Positions 6,332-7,346 of a stretch of DNA of 7,346 nt are shown here, piece after piece (position 1 is the first letter of the stretch; every line of letters starts with the position of its first letter). Where the stretch lies: positions 1-7,346 of the forward strand of contig DKGN01000179.1 in the NCBI GenBank assembly GCA_002453275.1. Reading direction: 5' to 3'. A program made the translations under genes and the position numbers. Below the pieces are notes generated by a model that saw nothing but the letters and a program-made list of their open reading frames with translations, had not been told where the DNA came from and did not search any database. The DNA is from Caryophanales bacterium UBA6769 (lineage in GTDB: Bacteria; Bacillota; Bacilli; Bacillales; UBA6769).

Positions 6332-6976
6332 TTGTCAGAAGAAACAAATGTCCAAAAACCTTCACTATTTGGAATGGTTTTTAATCCAACGGAACAATTT
6401 GAGAAAATCAAAGAAAGACCACTCATATGGGGTGCGATGGGTATCGTCACACTCTTGACTGTCATTGGTACATGGTTTATGTCCTTAGGAATCGAAATCC
6501 CAGAAATTGAAGAATTACCTGGATTTGAAGTAGTAACACAAATTACGATGATCATGACCGGTTTATTTACACCAATTATCGTTGTCCTTATTTCAAGTTT
6601 TATTTATTGGATTGTAATCAAAATCGCAAAATCAGAGACGACATTTAAGCAATTATTTTCTATGAATACGTATATTATGTTAATTTCAGCATTCAGTATG
6701 CTTGTGAATGGAATCCTTACATATCTTCTCGGTGGAGACGGTGAATCATTGTTTACAAGTTTAGGTTCAATGATTTATGCCGAAGGTGCAATTGCGGGAT
6801 TATTTAATAGTCTAGAAATATTTACAATTTGGGGCGTCATCTTATCAGCCATAGGCTTACATAAAGTTGGACGGCTATCAAAAGGGCTAGCATGGACGAT
6901 TTCTATTGCATTTTACGTCATTTCCATTCTGTTTTCGATGATTGGTGCTGGTCTAAGTATGATGGTTGGAGTGTAA
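6332..6976 (+). CDS. yknW: Yip1-domain membrane protein, YknW-like
   Basis: This 214-residue membrane protein from TTG 6332 opens with SEETNVQKPSLFGMVFNPTEQFEKIKERP. The 'P-x-x-QF-x-x-I' amphipathic lead-in is typical of Bacillus Yip1-domain proteins. About five hydrophobic segments follow, near residues 32-55, 70-95, 110-132, 145-175 and 183-212. B. subtilis YknW has this architecture and is encoded immediately before yknX, yknY and yknZ; here a YknX-like gene follows after 4 bases, which strongly supports the assignment. In B. subtilis YknW is needed for assembly of the YknXYZ complex that protects against the SdpC toxin, and the operon belongs to the sigma-W regulon. Substrate and regulation in this organism are inferred. 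The start is TTG rather than ATG 6323 because of ribosome binding site spacing. Confidence 0.82.
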   Translation: MSEETNVQKPSLFGMVFNPTEQFEKIKERPLIWGAMGIVTLLTVIGTWFMSLGIEIPEIEELPGFEVVTQITMIMTGLFTPIIVVLISSFIYWIVIKIAKSETTFKQLFSMNTYIMLISAFSMLVNGILTYLLGGDGESLFTSLGSMIYAEGAIAGLFNSLEIFTIWGVILSAIGLHKVGRLSKGLAWTISIAFYVISILFSMIGAGLSMMVGV

Positions 6977-6980
6977 CGAA

Positions 6981-7346
6981 TTGAGTAGAAAAGCATGGAT
7001 TGCATCAGGCGTTGTTCTACTACTTGTCGTCATCGTAGGAATGAACGTCTGGAAAATGAAGAGCGACAATAATCTCAAAGTTGAAGTGACAACACTACAA
7101 GAAGAAACGTTAACCGAGACCGTCTTAACTCCAGGGCAATTAAAGCTAGCAAATGAACAGACCGTCTTCTATTCACCAGATAAAGGGACTGTACAAGAGG
7201 TGCTCGTAAAAGAAGGCGATACTGTTAAAAAAGGAACAGCCCTCATTCGCTATGAAAATAAACAACTTACATTAGAGAAAAAGCAAAACGACTTACAAAT
7301 AAAATCGACTAATCTTCAAGTAACGGATTTGGCTACACAACGAAAA
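6981..7346 (+). CDS. yknX: Membrane-fusion (HlyD/RND-type) adaptor, YknX-like, 3'-truncated by window edge
   Basis: This frame is open to the window end (122 codons) from a TTG preceded by GGAG at 6968-6971, 9 bases upstream and inside the yknW-like gene, which suggests translational coupling. Residues 5-22 form a single membrane anchor (AWIASGVVLLLVVIVG). Then comes a beta-barrel/lipoyl half-motif: TPGQLKLANEQTVFYSPDKG and VQEVLVKEGDTVKKGTALIRY (positions about 53-95). A glutamine- and lysine-rich start of the coiled-coil hairpin follows (ENKQLTLEKKQNDLQ). This matches my recollection of B. subtilis YknX closely. Such adaptors link an ABC permease to the outside of the membrane; the ATPase (YknY) and permease (YknZ) are expected beyond the window. 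Full length in the family is about 370-400 residues, so roughly two thirds is missing. Confidence 0.87.
   Translation, partial: MSRKAWIASGVVLLLVVIVGMNVWKMKSDNNLKVEVTTLQEETLTETVLTPGQLKLANEQTVFYSPDKGTVQEVLVKEGDTVKKGTALIRYENKQLTLEKKQNDLQIKSTNLQVTDLATQRK

Noticed and set aside
6220..6555. Minus-strand 111-codon open frame across the M48 and yknW-like junction
   Set aside because: It lies antisense to two well-supported genes, its product matches nothing recognised, and it has no clear ribosome binding site.

Overview
The window looks like chromosomal DNA from a low-GC Firmicute of the Bacillaceae type. It is AT-rich, has strong AGGAGG-like ribosome binding sites and frequent GTG and TTG starts, and its CysJ, CysI, YknW and YknX proteins resemble those of Bacillus. 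The species cannot be told from the sequence alone.

Layout. (1) Positions 1-2878, plus strand: the 3' two thirds of cysJ and a complete cysI, the two subunits of assimilatory NADPH-sulfite reductase. (2) A perfect 13-bp inverted repeat at 2880-2922 separates cysI from a convergent minus-strand gene of the carboxymuconolactone decarboxylase family (2952-3365, GTG start). (3) About 330 bases without a gene (3366-3693) hold candidate divergent promoters. (4) Positions 3694-4508 are a decayed operon: an OmpR/PhoB-type response regulator broken by a frameshift, a nonsense codon and loss of its C-terminus; an out-of-frame tail that resembles a DUF4367 protein; and a possible third remnant encoding a hydrophobic N-terminal segment. 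No sensor kinase is present, so it was probably deleted. (5) An intact multi-spanning M48 zinc metalloprotease (4528-6243). (6) The start of a yknWXYZ-like operon: a Yip1-domain membrane protein (6332-6976, TTG start) and, 4 bases on, a membrane-fusion adaptor (6981 to the window edge, TTG start).

How the parts work together: CysJ passes electrons from NADPH through FAD and FMN to the siroheme/4Fe-4S subunit CysI, which reduces sulfite to sulfide for cysteine synthesis. At the right end, the Yip1 protein and the adaptor are expected to work with an ABC ATPase and permease just beyond the window. In Bacillus subtilis the equivalent four-part complex protects against the SdpC toxin. The M48 protease next to it may also serve envelope quality control, but that link rests on position only.

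No wholly new system is evident. The most notable content is the eroded two-component operon and the unusually large membrane-embedded M48 protease beside the yknW-like gene.
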